Origin: Nymphaea colorata
Taxonomy: Eukaryota; Streptophyta; Magnoliopsida; Nymphaeales; Nymphaeaceae
Assembly (NCBI RefSeq): GCF_008831285.2
Contig: NC_045143.1
Span: 1,089,503-1,153,502, forward strand
Direction of reading: 5' to 3'
Length of the DNA stretch: 64,000 bases
The position numbers and the translations under genes were made by a program. Below the pieces are notes generated by a model, which searched no databases, was not told the DNA's origin, and was given only the letters and a program-made list of their open reading frames with translations. The stretch's first letter is position 1; every line of letters begins with the position of its first letter. Shown in pieces: positions 35,482 to 48,680 of the stretch.

Positions 35482-38400
35482 ATGCATGATCTGAAGTCGT
35501 TGCGGCAAGAATTTCCCGTCCTCGACGATGGTTTCCTGGAGTTCTGCGCTTCCCATGGCATATTTTCCCGTGGGTGTCCTTTCTTTCTTCCGTTTCTTAT
35601 CCTCTCTTTGCTTCCTGTTTCGTGATAATTGCAAATCGAATAACGGCTTTTATTCTTAACCCTCTTTGGCCTTATGATTTTTCGGTCCGCTTTCCGTTGC
35701 TGGTAAGAATAAAGGGCGGCTTCATTTCTCCTGGAATCGAGCGTTCTTAGCATCATTATTGATCCGAGAGCGAGTTGCGGAGATCTTTCCCTGTCCATGA
35801 CCCCCTACCATTTATCTTGAGAAATGGAGAAAAATCGGATGAGCAGGGATTTTGCTGTATTTTGGAACGTTGAGATATTCAAGTTTATCATTCTTTTTTT
35901 TTTCTTTTTCTTTCTGGTGCATCAAAACAACCCGGAAACTGGCGATCGGCTCGAATATTTCCTGAATAGGGCAACATGTGAAACAGGGCAGTGGAATTCG
36001 CTTCTACCAACTAAGGGGTGCTGAATGGAGGCCCTCTTTTCATCCATTACAGTAGTCGGATGCATGCTTCTTTTTGTTAAGTTGCACAGAGTGTCCTTGT
36101 TTTTATCTTTTTGCAATCATCTGTACTATGTTGCCTGGTTTCGTTCATTTTTTTTTCTTCAGCTGATTACTGACACACATTGATCATAGCTTCTTCTTGT
36201 TCCTTCTCTCAATTTTCTTTACTTTTTTGGTTTCTTATGCAATTTTCTTTTGTATAGTGGAGGACTTCCTGCTGCATGACCTATACGCTTTAGTTGGTTT
36301 CGCGGAATGCCAGGCGTCTTCAGCAGAACTAAAGCAGGTCCTTGTGCAATGGTTGAAGGGTTTGAGAATTTGGCATTGCAATTGACTGTCGGTTTATGTC
36401 TCTTCTGTTGGTTGGATTACTTGCGGTAGCAAAGTCTATGCCATGCAAGATGCAGCACAAAACAAGGGGATTTACTTAGTATACCTCAAGTCCATAGCCT
36501 TTCTTTCCTTGTTTATCTTGACAGGGTTCATCAATTACTGGTCGTTCTACTGGGGTCCTATAAATTAAGAATGTAAACCTGGGATAATTAACCTGCCCTT
36601 TCAGTGACGAGTTTCTCATCAGAAACAATTGGCTGAGTAGGAAAAAGAAAAACCAGAAATTCATCAATTACTGGTCGTTCTACTGGGGTCCTATAAATTA
36701 AGAATGTAAACCTGGGATAATTAACCTGCCCTTTCAGTGACGAGTTTCTCATCAGAAACAATTGGCTGAGTAGGAAAAAGAAAAACCAGAAATTCATAAT
36801 CTAAAGGGAGGAAATATTGTGATATTTTGGAAATATTACTGAAATGTCTTTATGATCTCTTCATGATAAGTTGATAACTAACACAATTCTCTTCCAATGC
36901 CTTTTCTTTAACTCGTAAGCATTTGATACTGTTAATGCTGGAAACTATTAGATTAGATGGACTCTATTTGGAACAAGTTTCTTTATCTCATGGAAAGCAC
37001 ACAAAAGTTGTGAAATACTAGCAGACTAGCAGTATGGTATGAAAAGTTTGTAAGAAAATGTGACTGAATTATGCTTGTGCATTTGCAATAGAAGGAACAA
37101 GAAATAGTGTGATTGCAAGAAAGACACAGTTCCAGTCAAACTAGGAGTGCCAAGTCACCATGTTTCAGCAAATAATCCTTGAATTAAATAGGGAGGCATG
37201 TCATGAGATGATGTAATTACATAATTTAACAACTCATGTTTAGGTTTCAGCCTTTTAGGTTCTTTTTCCTTGGTAGTTTTGGGGTATTGGTCATTTTGTG
37301 CTGAGTGAAATCAGCTACTAACATACCTTTGCCTTAGTGATATTTCAAAATGCCTCATAAGTGTTTTATGTTATGGTCAGTGTAGGCTGCCAAGTACTTG
37401 ATGAGGGCAAGTACTTAGGCTGCATATTTGTTTTTCTGAAGTGACAAGTTATCTCTATGAAAGTTAGTGTTAGAGCCAGGTTTTGAGGGAAAAATCATGG
37501 ATGCTGTTTATTTTAACCCATAAGAGATAGCGGTATGTATAATAACTTATGAACTTTCTCTCTTCTCGATCAAGTGAAGTCAATTCAAGAAACATGATAT
37601 TTGCATATGAATGTGGTCATTGTGGTGGAAATAACATAAATTGAATGACCTCGGAACTTGTTCACTTGAAACCTCTAAGGGATCATGAGTGATTTAGAAT
37701 AAAAAATAATGAAGGAGGCAATGTTGCAATTGGGGCTAATTTATGTTGTTATCTGCATTAACTGATGTTTTTTTAATGCAATGGTGGGTAGCGGCACTAC
37801 TCATAACTTTGAGGCGGCAGTGAGGGAACTTGGATTGCAACCAAGTGCCAATCCTTGCCAAGTAAGGGTCATCGATGTGTAGCCATCTCATGTTTATGGT
37901 GAAGCAAAGGTGGCATCCATTCAAAATAAGTTATTTCTAGCTCTGCAACTTCACTACATGTCCCTTAGATTATTTTTCTTTTTCTCATGTTTGACATCAA
38001 ATTCTTAGTTCAGGCTAAGATTACAGTCCCAGGATACCTTAGGTCTGTAATGGTTTTTGATGAACAACCTCATGCATGATTCCTCAAGCATCAAAGTCTT
38101 AAGCGAGAATGAATACATTGGATCTTCAACTGGAAGACGGCCTAGGACATGGAGACACACTTACTTGGCCTCTTTTAGAGAATTCAACAAAGGTGGACAA
38201 ATCGGTCCATAGTCCTTACCATCATCAGTTAACTATTGCTGGAATACTTGAACACGCTTCTTGATAAAATGCTGAAGAGCTGTTGCATTGATGCAATCTA
38301 GATCATTCCATAGAATTACTGCTTGGTGCACAACCATTTGCCAAAGCTCTTTATTGAATTTTCCCTCTAAACTTTGCCAAACTACCACACCGACTGGATG

Positions 38401-41400
38401 AGCTTCTGCCAGCACGCTATAGTCAGCTGTTTAGGGCTCCACTTTGATCTCCAATATTGTTCCCAAGGAAGAATAATGAGTCATTATGCTTATGCATCAG
38501 TTAAAAGGTGTTGAAACAACTACCCATAGAGAACAAGTTGGTAACTGTAAGGATCTTCTCCAAACTCAACCTGTGCTTTGGGTACAATCGAGTTTGTAAA
38601 TCGTAATGCAAATAGTGACAGGCTGAAGTTTGCTTGTATAACTCAATATGGCTTATATGAATTTTTCATAAGCTGGTTGGGTTAACAAATGCCCTGATTA
38701 ATTTTTGCTACATAATTTCAAATGTTCATTCCCTTTACTTTAAGGACGTCAGTGGTATACTTGAAGGAGGGAGAGAAAAGTTTCATTCTTCCTGAGCATT
38801 AAGCTAGCGATCTGTTATGCCACTTTTTTGTTCTTCCCCATGCTAATCACATCATAGAATGGCAAGCTCGAAGAACATAAAAAAATGTGCATTTAATGAA
38901 TATATATTTGTTCTCAAACTCTTGGAGAACAGGAAACTTAATTCAGTAAAAACTCTGCAAATGGATGACAAATTAGGCAGTGTTTTAGAGTTAGAGAATT
39001 TATGAATATTTTATGTGCACAAGAAATTCTACTCTTGCATTGGTAATGACAAAATACAAGTTCGGTACTTAAGGAATTAAAATGACTTTAGAAGAATAAA
39101 TTGGTCATTATCATTAATTTTTGTGGTTGCAGAAGCCTTAAGAAATAGGTTATATTTGCATGCAGAGTTCACAGTTTCTATGCAGACTCATTGATTGCAG
39201 CATGACAAAAAAGTAATTGTGTACATGTATAGGGAATCACTCAAGTTCTTTCCATTATAGACAGCCAACACCAGCCGTGGTTGAATGGCATCGACCTGCT
39301 CGAAGATCAGCAGAATAAACATGTTCTTTCAACAGGACTTGAGGGGTATATTTGTTTCTTTTGTTCGTATAGGAATTTTTTTGTGGCTGTTATAGTATGG
39401 AATCATTAGAAGAATTGCTTTTTGCTTCATTGGTGTTTAGTTTTCTTGTGAATTAAAAGTAAATGACCTGAGCAATAGGAGATGTGCTTTAATCTCTTAT
39501 ATAGACAGGTTTTCCAGTTCTTCAAAAATTGATGGTGCATTATACATGAAAGGACTAACATGACAAAGGTTTGATTTCAAATATGCTGAATAAAACAATT
39601 AATATTTTCATATTGAACAATTCTATCAAAAGCACTGAGGTGTAGTGAAGCACAACATCTTCCCTGGAGGTGAGTTAAAGTGTAATGCACAAGTTTTTTG
39701 GAAAAAACAATAGTTAATCAAAGTCATAATCTGCCTATGTGCTAATAAATAATACACAAAAAAGCTAAAAGCTATTATATATAGAGACACACACAGAATT
39801 CAATCAACTGTGCATATATACACGTGCAGAACCCAAGCAGAATCCAAATACACACACTCTCTCTCTCTCTCCCCCTCTCATCTAACTGTAAAGGTTCATA
39901 CACAATTGGTGGCAATTAAAGATAAGAAAAAGTGTTTATAAGCCTTATCCCAGCATGTCTTTACATTATTTGCAGTTATTTTCCTTGTTATGACAATATT
40001 ATTTTCATTGTTAGTACATGGAAAAAATCGCAGTATCTACAGGAAAAGGCTCTACAGAAAATAGTGTCATGGGAAAAGAGGCCCACACAATGCAAACTGA
40101 ATAAGACACAAACAACAAAAGCACAAAGTGTACAAAAGATTTTGAAACACTGCAAAAATGAAAAGCTACGAAGCACCTAATAACACAATGAGGCACATTC
40201 TTTTTCCTACTTACGCTATTTTATAAGTTATTGAAGTGCTTTAGTGTGCACAATGCTATGAAGCACAAAAAATGTGCTTCATCGTGTGCTTTTGACAACA
40301 CTCATTGAAAATTTGAAACTGGAACTATGCAACTTCTTTCTATGACTTCCACCTCATTAGTTTCATAACTTTAGTTTACCACTGTCATCTAATATATGTA
40401 TATATATGTCTAAATGTACGTAAATTTGTGCGTTCATATGGATGTACATGTTCAAAAGACTCAAAACCATTATTTTAATTACTTAATACTCATATGAGGC
40501 AGGAATTATGGCTGACTTATTTGAGTCACACAAAAAATAAGATTAATTAAGTATGTGGTCTATGTTTTCTTCAAAACACAACTCTTTTAAAGCACTATCT
40601 GAAGGCAAAAATGTTCCAAATAAGTACATTTGAGCTATAGCGGATAGTGCACTATGCTATGCTAAGGAGATAGAACATGTCTGAAAAACTGTTTAAGGAG
40701 GTTGATATCTGTGATCAAGAGAGTTGATATCTGTCAGTTGTAAATTATGTGTATTCCATATCCTCGTGAATGTCTCATGCATGTGTGAAATGTTTGCTAA
40801 AGGCAACCACATTCCATGCTAAAGGTAGACAATGTTCACTGAAGCTGGTCCTAACTTTGCTGGAGATTGCTTGAGTAAACTATTGGGCCTTCTGTTATCA
40901 TGGGTCTCAGTTCAAAGTGGTTAATCTGGCAATACATGAAAGTCCAATTGGACTTCATAAGAAATGAAGATCCAATTATGACCCGACCACCTTGACCTGG
41001 CTCTTGAGGTCGTGGTAAAGTGTTCTTCATATTCTTCTTGTCATATTTTTTTCTTGTCAACTTAATACTACGACGTAAAAGTTCATATTTTTATGATAGT
41101 TTATCAATGAAACTTAAGAGTTAACACCAAGTAGACTTGGAACTGAGGATGAGTTGCAGGTTGAGCTTTGGTTCAAGATCCAACTATTAATGAAAGAAAG
41201 TCAGTATGTCTTCTGATGCCTTTTTAGTGTCAGGAATTTTGACTTTTTGGCATATTTGTTCTAGGATCGATTCCCTTCTTGAAGGGGGCTTCTGTGAAGG
41301 AAAATTCATAGAGTTGGTGGGTTCATCATCTTCTGGCAAAACACAAGTATGAAGTTTTGTGTGCTGAATTTCTGCGAGTTATCAGAACTACCCATTGGTT

Positions 41401-44400
41401 TTGATGCTTCTGAAAAATTTTTCATTTGCAATCTACAGGTTTGTCTTGCTGCTGCTGCATATATTGCACATAAATACATGTGTACTGTCATGTTCCTGGA
41501 TACATGTAGCTCGTTCTCTTCCAAGCGCATTGCATGTCACGTAAATGGTCTTTTGGAACTTTTGCAAAAAGAGGTAATTTGTTTATTCTTTTTTTTATAT
41601 AATTACAAGTTTTTTAAACTTTTGATTGTAATATGTTTATATTTAAATTTTATAAATTCTTTCTGGAAGAAAGTTGCTTTCTTTTTCCTGTCTTTTGTAA
41701 TTTCAGATTTTCAGTAGCCAAATTCCTATGCAAAAGCTTTAGTCTTATAATGCCAACAGGACAAGGAGAGATGCTTTAAAAGAGTGATGAATAGCATACT
41801 ATGTCGACCAGTCCTGGACCTCCTTGAGTTATCGAAGGTGTTGCATCAAATAGAATCCACCTTAGCATCGCAGGTTTCTATCCTACTGCTGCAGACCTGT
41901 TGCATTAAAAAGTGAATTTCTTGTCATAAAGTACATAATGTCCATTGCTGTAGGTGAAAGGCCAACATACCAAGATGCGGTTGCTAATTGTTGACTCAGT
42001 CTCATCATTGATAGCCCCAATACTTGGAAGAAATTCTACTGGTATAAATCTTGAATAGATTTTGTGTTTCTCCTTGTACGCTCTGTAAATAATAAATATG
42101 ATCATGCCTGAAACGTATGCTCTTTGGATCCTCTGGCATTCTTATGTAGTCTGAACCATCCAATTCTGAAGGCAATAGTGTCACTTTTGGCCGTTTTGAT
42201 CAAATTTAGTATTGTGATATATTATTATAATGATGCTTTGACTTATTTGTTTGCTTATGGTGATGGATATAGTTATTCCACAGGAAACTTTCTACCATAT
42301 TCAGGTAGAGCCGCAGAGGACTGGTGTTAAATCTGTTCACTCAAAAACAATATAAATGAAAATTCTAAATAGCTGCAAAAAGTTTGAACTGTGATTTTCT
42401 CTTTTATGTGCCCGTGATGATAAATGTCCGAGACTGTAAACGTGATTGGACTGACCATGTGTATACACATATACTGCATGAGTGAACTTGTGTACTTTCT
42501 GAATTCGGTGATAGATTGGGGGCAGTTTCGTGGTTGATTGTCCCCTGAGTCCAAAACTTTTGTTGTCCAAATTGACCAGCATTGGTTGATCATTTCTCCT
42601 GCTAATATTTGTAGAAGATATCTCCTCTAAAGGTCATATGGAAGTTTTTTTTATGCCAGTGAGTTATTAAGTATGAGGAGACAAATGACATGCTAATTTC
42701 TTGGCTTGGAAGGGTTAAAGTATCCCTTTCTTTTTTATCTTGCATAAGAAAAAAGTGAAAAATGGGTATTAATTTGATTCATTTGATGTTCTAAATAGAA
42801 AAGAACATTAGCAGGTGCTATAACATGCTAATGCTCTATTGTAAGAGACTGTGTTACAATGTCAAAGTAAATTGTTAACTGAAGCATCTCCCCACAATCA
42901 TTGAATAACCTATGGCATTTGAAAGCGATTATTTGGGATTTGCTACCTCGAAGGTCCAAATATCATGGTTTGGGGCGCGGAATATGTTTACAGTCATCGT
43001 GCTTCTGTTTTATGGTTCATATCCTTTTTTACTCGTGCTTCCATTAAGGATCCACTATAAGGAGATTACCATTTCCATCTGAACACATATATGAAATTTT
43101 AGCCTATGGTTTGCAATGCTTGCTGCATGACTTTTTGATTTCATTATTTCATACCTTTTAAAATCCAAGTTTTCTATTTGTTATTAGTTCTTGAATCACT
43201 TAATATGGTTTATGGGTTGAGCTGGATGGCTTGCACTGATTTCTGTTTAAATTATCCTCGAAGACATGCTATTTTCTTTTCATGATGCATGATGTCATAG
43301 TTGTTAAATTGCAAATCTCATGTATCTTGCACTCAGGCATTCATTCTACTTTGCAAAAATATGCAGGCCATTCAGCAATGGTATCCATTGGTTATCTTCT
43401 GAAGAAGCTAGCTATCGAATATAATATTGCAGTGCTGGTAAAGTATCTTTCTCATCTTCATTGAAATATTCCTTGGTACAAGTGGTCATTTATAGCTGAA
43501 GCTGGTGCTATTTCTGCAAATTAAGCATGATTACCTGCAGTAGTATAGTCTTTGGATAAAATAAATATACTTTTTTTGCATTTCTTTCTAAACTAAGGTA
43601 TGGTTCTTATAACATGCATGGGACTGCATATGAATTTGGGAGTTTTATGTACTGTTTATGTTGAATAAAGATCCCTTTTCCTTTGACTAAGCTGAGACCT
43701 TGACAAGGTTTCTAGTTTTCCAAAGTAGTTTCAAAGAGAACTAAGTATGAACTTTTATTCTTTGAAACTCAAACGACTTGTTTGAGTGAAGAACAAAATA
43801 TCTAGGACTTATTACATACAGTGACTTTAGATGTTTAAGATTATGTTTAGCTAGCTGATCAAGAATCTGAGAGAACTTTTGACTAGGTTTTTTTTTTCTT
43901 CTGGTGTAACCTTCTTGAAGTGTGACTTGAATATCCAATGGGCACAAATGCAGCCCTCTTGAACTTCCTCTGATCTAAATACTTGGGTACTTGAAAAGGG
44001 AGCAATTTCGATTGAGCACCATGTTTCATGAAATCAGTGCTTCTAGCCTTCTTCATTCTGGGGCATTTTATCATGTCATTACTAACTTAGGAAAGCTTCT
44101 CAGTGTGGGTCATCAAGGGAAAGGTTCTACCTTTACAGGAGATTTACCTCACCAATCCCTAGTACCCATGTAGGGGATGCTTTTATTAAATTTTGCAGGT
44201 CAAATTCCACAATGATAACTTATTGGTTAGATTAGTTCGTGTTTCATTCTCTTTTCCCTGTTTAGGGCACTTTTTCCTCTAGCACTACGCCAGTATCAAT
44301 GGGGGTAGCTCATCTCCTGTCAGCAAGGGCTGCCAGTACCTATTTTGAAATCTTATACACCTCGTCAGCAATTTGCTTTCTTTCAATAAGCAAATTTTAG

Positions 44401-46033
44401 GACAGCAGAGGAGGAAAAAATTATAACATGAATGATAGTTATTAATTAATAATTTCAATAGCATTTTCATTTTGCCTTTTCTCGTTCATCTGTTGTTATG
44501 AATGTTGTTGTGAAGGATCATCATGGCTTGCATATAGATTGAATTGAACACCAGAGCTGCGGCAGCCTTGTTGATATCAGCTAGAGTGAAGTTGTGAGTA
44601 GTCATTGTGTGTGGAAGTTTGAAAAAAGATAAAAGAAGTTCAAGAGAGTTGTGGGCTTGCAGGTCCTTACCATCAAGTGGTTATTTGACATTTGGCTGTT
44701 TCATTTACTATTTCTGTGGCCTGTATAAAACCTATTGACATTTGGTTTAATAATCATAAATTTTTTGAGGTGGATGCTTAATGGATTTTTCTTGTTTCAG
44801 CTAGTAACTCCTGGCATCGTTTTGGTAGGATTATCCATATTATATGCATGAAGAAAATAACTAGCTAAAGGACAACTCTCGTTCTTCTAATCAAATTTAC
44901 ATTTGCTTCAGACGTCTTTCTCAATATTAACTTATACAGTGGAGTATTCCTTGTCTTTTATTAGCCGTCCTCTTTGACTTTGGGTGTGAGTAAGCGTTGT
45001 CTTGTGGAAAGAGGTGTGTTTGCTTTCTGGGCTCACTTGGTGCTTTTATGTCTATACTACAGATTTGTTGGGTGCTGCACTTAGGGAGGATTGATTTGCA
45101 CTCAACCTGAGCACTCACTTTTTATACTTTCTACTTAAGCGTTAAAATGTTGGAAACTTTATGGCATTGCTGAATTTCTGTTACTCTACGTTCTGATTTC
45201 CAGGTGACATGGACCCAAGATTGTACCTGACTGCATGAGTATGGGTTGCATTTTGTGTCTATAATTCGTTGTTCAAGTCTTGTTGGCATGTTGTGTTTGT
45301 CCATGTTCTTACAGGAACACTTGATCTTGAATTCTATTTCTTAGGAAAGCACATCAGAAGACATTGAAATTATTTCAAAATTTATTAGCTACGTGAGAAG
45401 TACATAATTATTTTTTTTGGCTATAAAGTTACTGAAAAACTGATGGTCGACAGTTTATGCTTCAAATCATAATATTTGGGAATTTGGAAATTGAGTATGA
45501 GCGCATGCATGCTATTTCGTGTCGACGGCTTTCATGCCTCTCTCTCGCGGAATGGCCTAGTTTGACCTCCGGGAGAGTCAAGCTTCTGAAATCTGAAGTT
45601 TACGTTAAATTATGAAATTTCCGCCACCTTGTTCTATGTCTGACGAAGTTGATTTTTACTAGGAAACGTAACTTGGACTTGTTTGCCTCTGAACCTTGTA
45701 TGGATTTACTAGGTGCCCTGCACCTTGTTGTTTTATGCAAATGGAGCAGCCCACAATGCACACTTGGTTGAGTCCGGATTCATGTTTGTGAAGCATTTGC
45801 ATTTACATCAGGTCCATGGAGGGGTGATTTTCTTTCCTATGTTTATCAATGCTGAACTCCGGTTCATTTATGTTGTGTTCAGGTCACTAATCATATGGTT
45901 GTGGGTGAGAGAGGAATTCTCAGGCCTGCGCTTGGTGAAAGCTGGAAAAGGATGCCCCATATACGGCTGCTACTGTCTCGTGAGCCTGGCAATAATATCT
46001 GCACCGTCTCCATACTAAAGCATACCTCTCTGG

Positions 46034-46065
<32 letters not shown>

Positions 46066-46138
46066 CCCCTCCATCTGTTCTTGAACTGTATCAATGTTGC
46101 AGGCGCTTGGACGAACTACGACGTTCGCTTTTCCTTAG
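35482..46138 (+). CDS. RAD51D: DNA repair protein RAD51 homolog 4 (RAD51D), 10 exons
   Basis: Exons: 35482-35569, 36258-36337, 39233-39345, 41265-41346, 41439-41573, 41760-41873, 41954-42041, 43367-43437, 45883-46032 and 46103-46138. All phases close to give 318 aa, close to about 322 aa in Arabidopsis. RAD51D is a nuclear RAD51 paralog that, with RAD51B, RAD51C and XRCC2, supports homologous recombination. The N-terminal domain contains [10 protein letters not shown] and [12 protein letters not shown]. The Walker A box GSSSSGKT is at 113-120 and the Walker B box RLLIVD ends at Asp218. The C-terminal half has [37 protein letters not shown] and VSILKHTSL. The loop after VTNH is shorter than in Arabidopsis. 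The last exon gives an ending [11 protein letters not shown], which is less conserved. The intron before it is about 70 bp and CT-rich. Confidence 0.93.
36527..36792. repeat. Perfect 133-bp tandem duplication in RAD51D intron 2
   Basis: Copies 36527-36659 and 36660-36792 are identical at every base I compared. They are directly abutting and a third unit begins (TTCAT) before diverging. Perfect identity in neutral intron DNA implies a very recent event or an assembly artefact. No coding or transposon features are seen in the unit. Confidence 0.93.
39613..40303. mobile_element. Possible MITE-like inverted-repeat element in RAD51D intron 3
   Basis: The left side has ATCAAAAGCACTGAGG followed by GTGAAGCACA. 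The right side has TGTGCTTCATCGTG and TGTGCTTTTGACAA, which in reverse match the left pattern (TTGTCAAAAGCAC and GAAGCACA). Between them lie CA and CT microsatellites and AT-rich DNA. No target duplication could be identified, so the borders are approximate and the element is tentative. Confidence 0.4.
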
Positions 46139-46898
46139 GGGTAAAAAAAAAAACAGCAGCCTTTGAAAAAGCAAACTTCCGAGTCTTCCTACTAAGGCTA
46201 CCTTCTGCAGTTGATGGTGCTTCTCATAAAGACGGATCCCAATCGTACGCGCCATAGCCTATTATCCAGCAAGTAATGATCCTGCGGCCTGCCTCTGACC
46301 AAGGACTGCAACCACTTCTGAACTACAATCTTGACCCCTCACCTCCCAACTGTTGCCTTACCTTATTAGATCTTACGCATTCATCTGTCTTTCATTTACA
46401 ATGTGGTGGTTCTTCACAGAAAAAGAAAAGGGGAAACTGGAAAATGCTCTTGTTGGCATTGCCCAATCTGCTTGACTGTCTCTGTTGTACCACAAGGACA
46501 TGAAACGAGCTGAAAGCAGCAAACTAGCAAAGGTGAAAGACGAGAGCCTTCTGAATTTTATGAGCAATGAGACGCGAGAAAGTAGCAGGATGACGTTACC
46601 TTAACAGGGCCGGGGTGGGGGCCACCGCTTGAGGGGGTGGCCCGTGTTTTTCACTTGTCTTGGTGCTCCATGGTGTGGTCCCATGCTCACGTGAAGGAGT
46701 CGGGGGTGGTGTTCTTCGCCATGCAGCACCCTGAGATTGTTTACTTTGTAAATCTTCTCATCCCTTATCAGCCAATGATCCTTTATCTGTCACGTGGACC
46801 ATCGGGTCCCATCCCATATCGTCTTTTCTGTTCTTTTTTTTTATTTTGTTTGTTCTCTTGATTCTTAAGACTCCTTTTACTTGCAAGTCTTCCTCTCC

Positions 46899-46905
46899 TA
46901 TATAG
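46899..46905 (+). promoter_or_regulatory. Possible TATA box of the TIGR01589 gene
   Basis: TATATAG lies about 138 bases upstream of the start codon, just before a long CT-rich leader. The position is suitable for a plant core promoter. Confidence 0.45.
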
Positions 46906-46958
46906 CTTCCCGATCAGCCTGAGGTTGCTTCTCCACTCGTCGCTTGAGTAATATATAT

Positions 46959-47037
46959 CTCTCTCCCTCTTTCTCTCTCAGTCTCTCTCTTTCTGTCTCT
47001 CTCTCTCTCTCTCTCGTCTCCGTCTCTCGCGCTCTCT
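46959..47037 (+). repeat. CT-rich leader tract upstream of the TIGR01589 start codon
   Basis: About 80 bases of nearly pure pyrimidine (TC)n on the coding strand end a few bases before the ATG. In plants such tracts are common near transcription starts and in 5' UTRs. Confidence 0.8.
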
Positions 47038-47042
47038 TGAAG

Positions 47043-47514
47043 ATGACGATGGGTGATGCTTCTGCTGCTTACATAAGGCTGGTAAGTCCACAACTACTTA
47101 TCTCCAGTGGAGTTTTTCTATAACCTCTGTGGCATGTTTTGTTTGTCATGACGATCTTCATCTTCTCACTGGGTTCCTTCTCGCTGTTAGGTGCAACACC
47201 TGATTGAGAAATGCCTTCTGTTCAACATGAACCAAGAGGAGTGTGTGGAAACTCTGTCTAGGCATGCCAACATTAAGCCAGTCATCACAACAGTTGGTTG
47301 GTGTCCTCTGTTCCCTTTCTTCTCGTTTCCTGATCTTTTGCTTTCTCTGATCCGCAGCATCTTTTCCTTGTTTTTAGTATGGAAAGAACTAGAAAAGGAG
47401 AACAAGGGTTTCTTTGAGGCCTACTCTCGCGAGATGGGGAATCGACGGTCCAGAGCCCAGGAGGCGGAGGCCGAGCACATCATCCTTCAGATGATCAACG
47501 CCTCAGATTGCTGA
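47043..47514 (+). CDS. TIGR01589 plant-specific small protein (three exons)
   Basis: Exons 47043-47081, 47191-47296 and 47378-47514 give 93 aa with GT-AG introns and closing phases. The protein is collinear with the TIGR01589 plant domain (plant protein 1589): AAYIRLVQHLIEKCLLFNMN, then EECVETLSRHANIKPVITTV, then VWKELEKENKGFFEAY and a Glu/Arg-rich end. Some Arabidopsis members (for example At3g55240) cause a pseudo-etiolation-in-light phenotype when overexpressed. The molecular function is not established. It has no signal peptide or membrane segment. A second ATG lies two codons downstream (MTMGD). Reading exon 2 through its donor also leaves an open frame, but this breaks the conserved domain. 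Confidence 0.88.
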
Positions 47515-48680
47515 CCCTTTGTGCTGGCTTCTTGTTCAGCAGATCACAAGGCAGAGCGGTGCTACTATTGTCCTTTGCCAGGAACTATGCAGTAGCCAAA
47601 TAAAATAAAGGAGAGTAACTAAGAGGTTTGGGAGGAGCAAGGAGTCCACAGTACCTTGTCCTTGTTCTAACCCTTACTCTTAGCTGGCTTTGGGGGAAGC
47701 CAGCCCACCTTCAACAGAAACCTCGAGTTACACAGGGCCATTTACGTTCCTTGGCCTACGTGACTTGCAGCCGTACGCTACGTGGAACCACCCTGTGAAC
47801 TCCAACCCTAGCTTCTCCATGTAAATAATTTCAGAAATATCTCTCGTAATATACACAATTTGACGGTATTCTTGATGTTGTTCTTTTATTTATACATTTT
47901 GGCTCTTCTCATGGATTCTCTCGTTGGATGATAAGAGGACGATGGCATTCAAGATATTCATGCCTTTTCTGTATAAAGTTTGGCTTTTCTGGATGCTTTT
48001 TTTTTTTTTTAAATTTTCAAGAGAGAGAGAGAGAGAGAGAGAAGCCATGTGTACTCATGCATTAATTAAAGGGAATGACCAGCACTGCCTTGGGTCCCTC
48101 ATGAAGCCTAGGAGGGACCAATCAACTACAAGGTAGTTGAAGGAGATATTTTCGAAGGGCCAACTTTACGAAACTGAAGCGAAGACATTGTGGGCGTGTT
48201 ACAGTAGGGGAGCCGTCCTTCTGGATATTAAAGGGCCAATTTTACTAAACTGAACCGGAGACATTGTGGGTGTTACACTAGAGAGAGTCTTTCCTCTGGG
48301 CCATGTCTGGGAGCTGACAGTAAGCAGTAAGCTGTTCTTTTAGGTAGTCGTAGGTATTAAATCCAAATTAATATCCTCAAGGAGGTTAGGACAGAGCAGC
48401 GGCTGATAGGCAAGTGGTTTTTGTTTCTAGTTCTTGAGCACTTCTTAGGAAAGAGGGACATCAATATGTAAATTAAAGCATAGTCGACGTACCTAGCCCA
48501 CGGCAGATATATATGGAAGAAGAGACGAAGATTTTGGTTTTTTTCAAGGGGCTAGGCATAACTGGTCAAACAAGTGATGGTAGAAGACCAATCTTTGGTT
48601 CAATTCTTGTGAGAATCAACCCCCTGCACAAGTTGACGTAGCCCAACACCTTGGGGCAAGGGGAATGGGAAGGAAACCTG
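47515..48680. other. Intergenic; GA microsatellite and a 76-bp direct duplication
   Basis: A (GA)n tract lies at about 48018-48043. At 48155-48230 and from 48231 on, an imperfect direct duplication of 76-bp spacing contains AAGGGCCAA(C/T)TTTAC and AGACATTGTGGG. The first 300 bases are presumably the 3' UTR of the TIGR01589 gene. No other gene is recognised. Confidence 0.5.

Larger units (their letters stand above)
46139..47042. other. Intergenic between RAD51D and the TIGR01589 gene
   Basis: The first part is the likely RAD51D 3' UTR. From about 46600 the DNA is GC-richer and probably belongs to the promoter and 5' UTR of the next gene. No separate gene is recognised. Confidence 0.35.

Noticed and set aside
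38233-38415. 60-codon minus-strand frame in RAD51D intron 2 as a transposon protein
   Set aside because: No motif of a known transposase or retroelement protein could be recognised, and the frame is short.
45895-46257. 120-codon frame as a separate gene
   Set aside because: It is RAD51D exon 9 read in another frame and through the next intron. The frame that continues VTNH to KHTSL is the real one.
47191-47514. Single uninterrupted 107-codon frame across TIGR01589 exons 2 and 3
   Set aside because: The inserted residues (from GWCPLFPF onward) are intron-encoded and break the conserved domain; clear GT and AG sites flank them.
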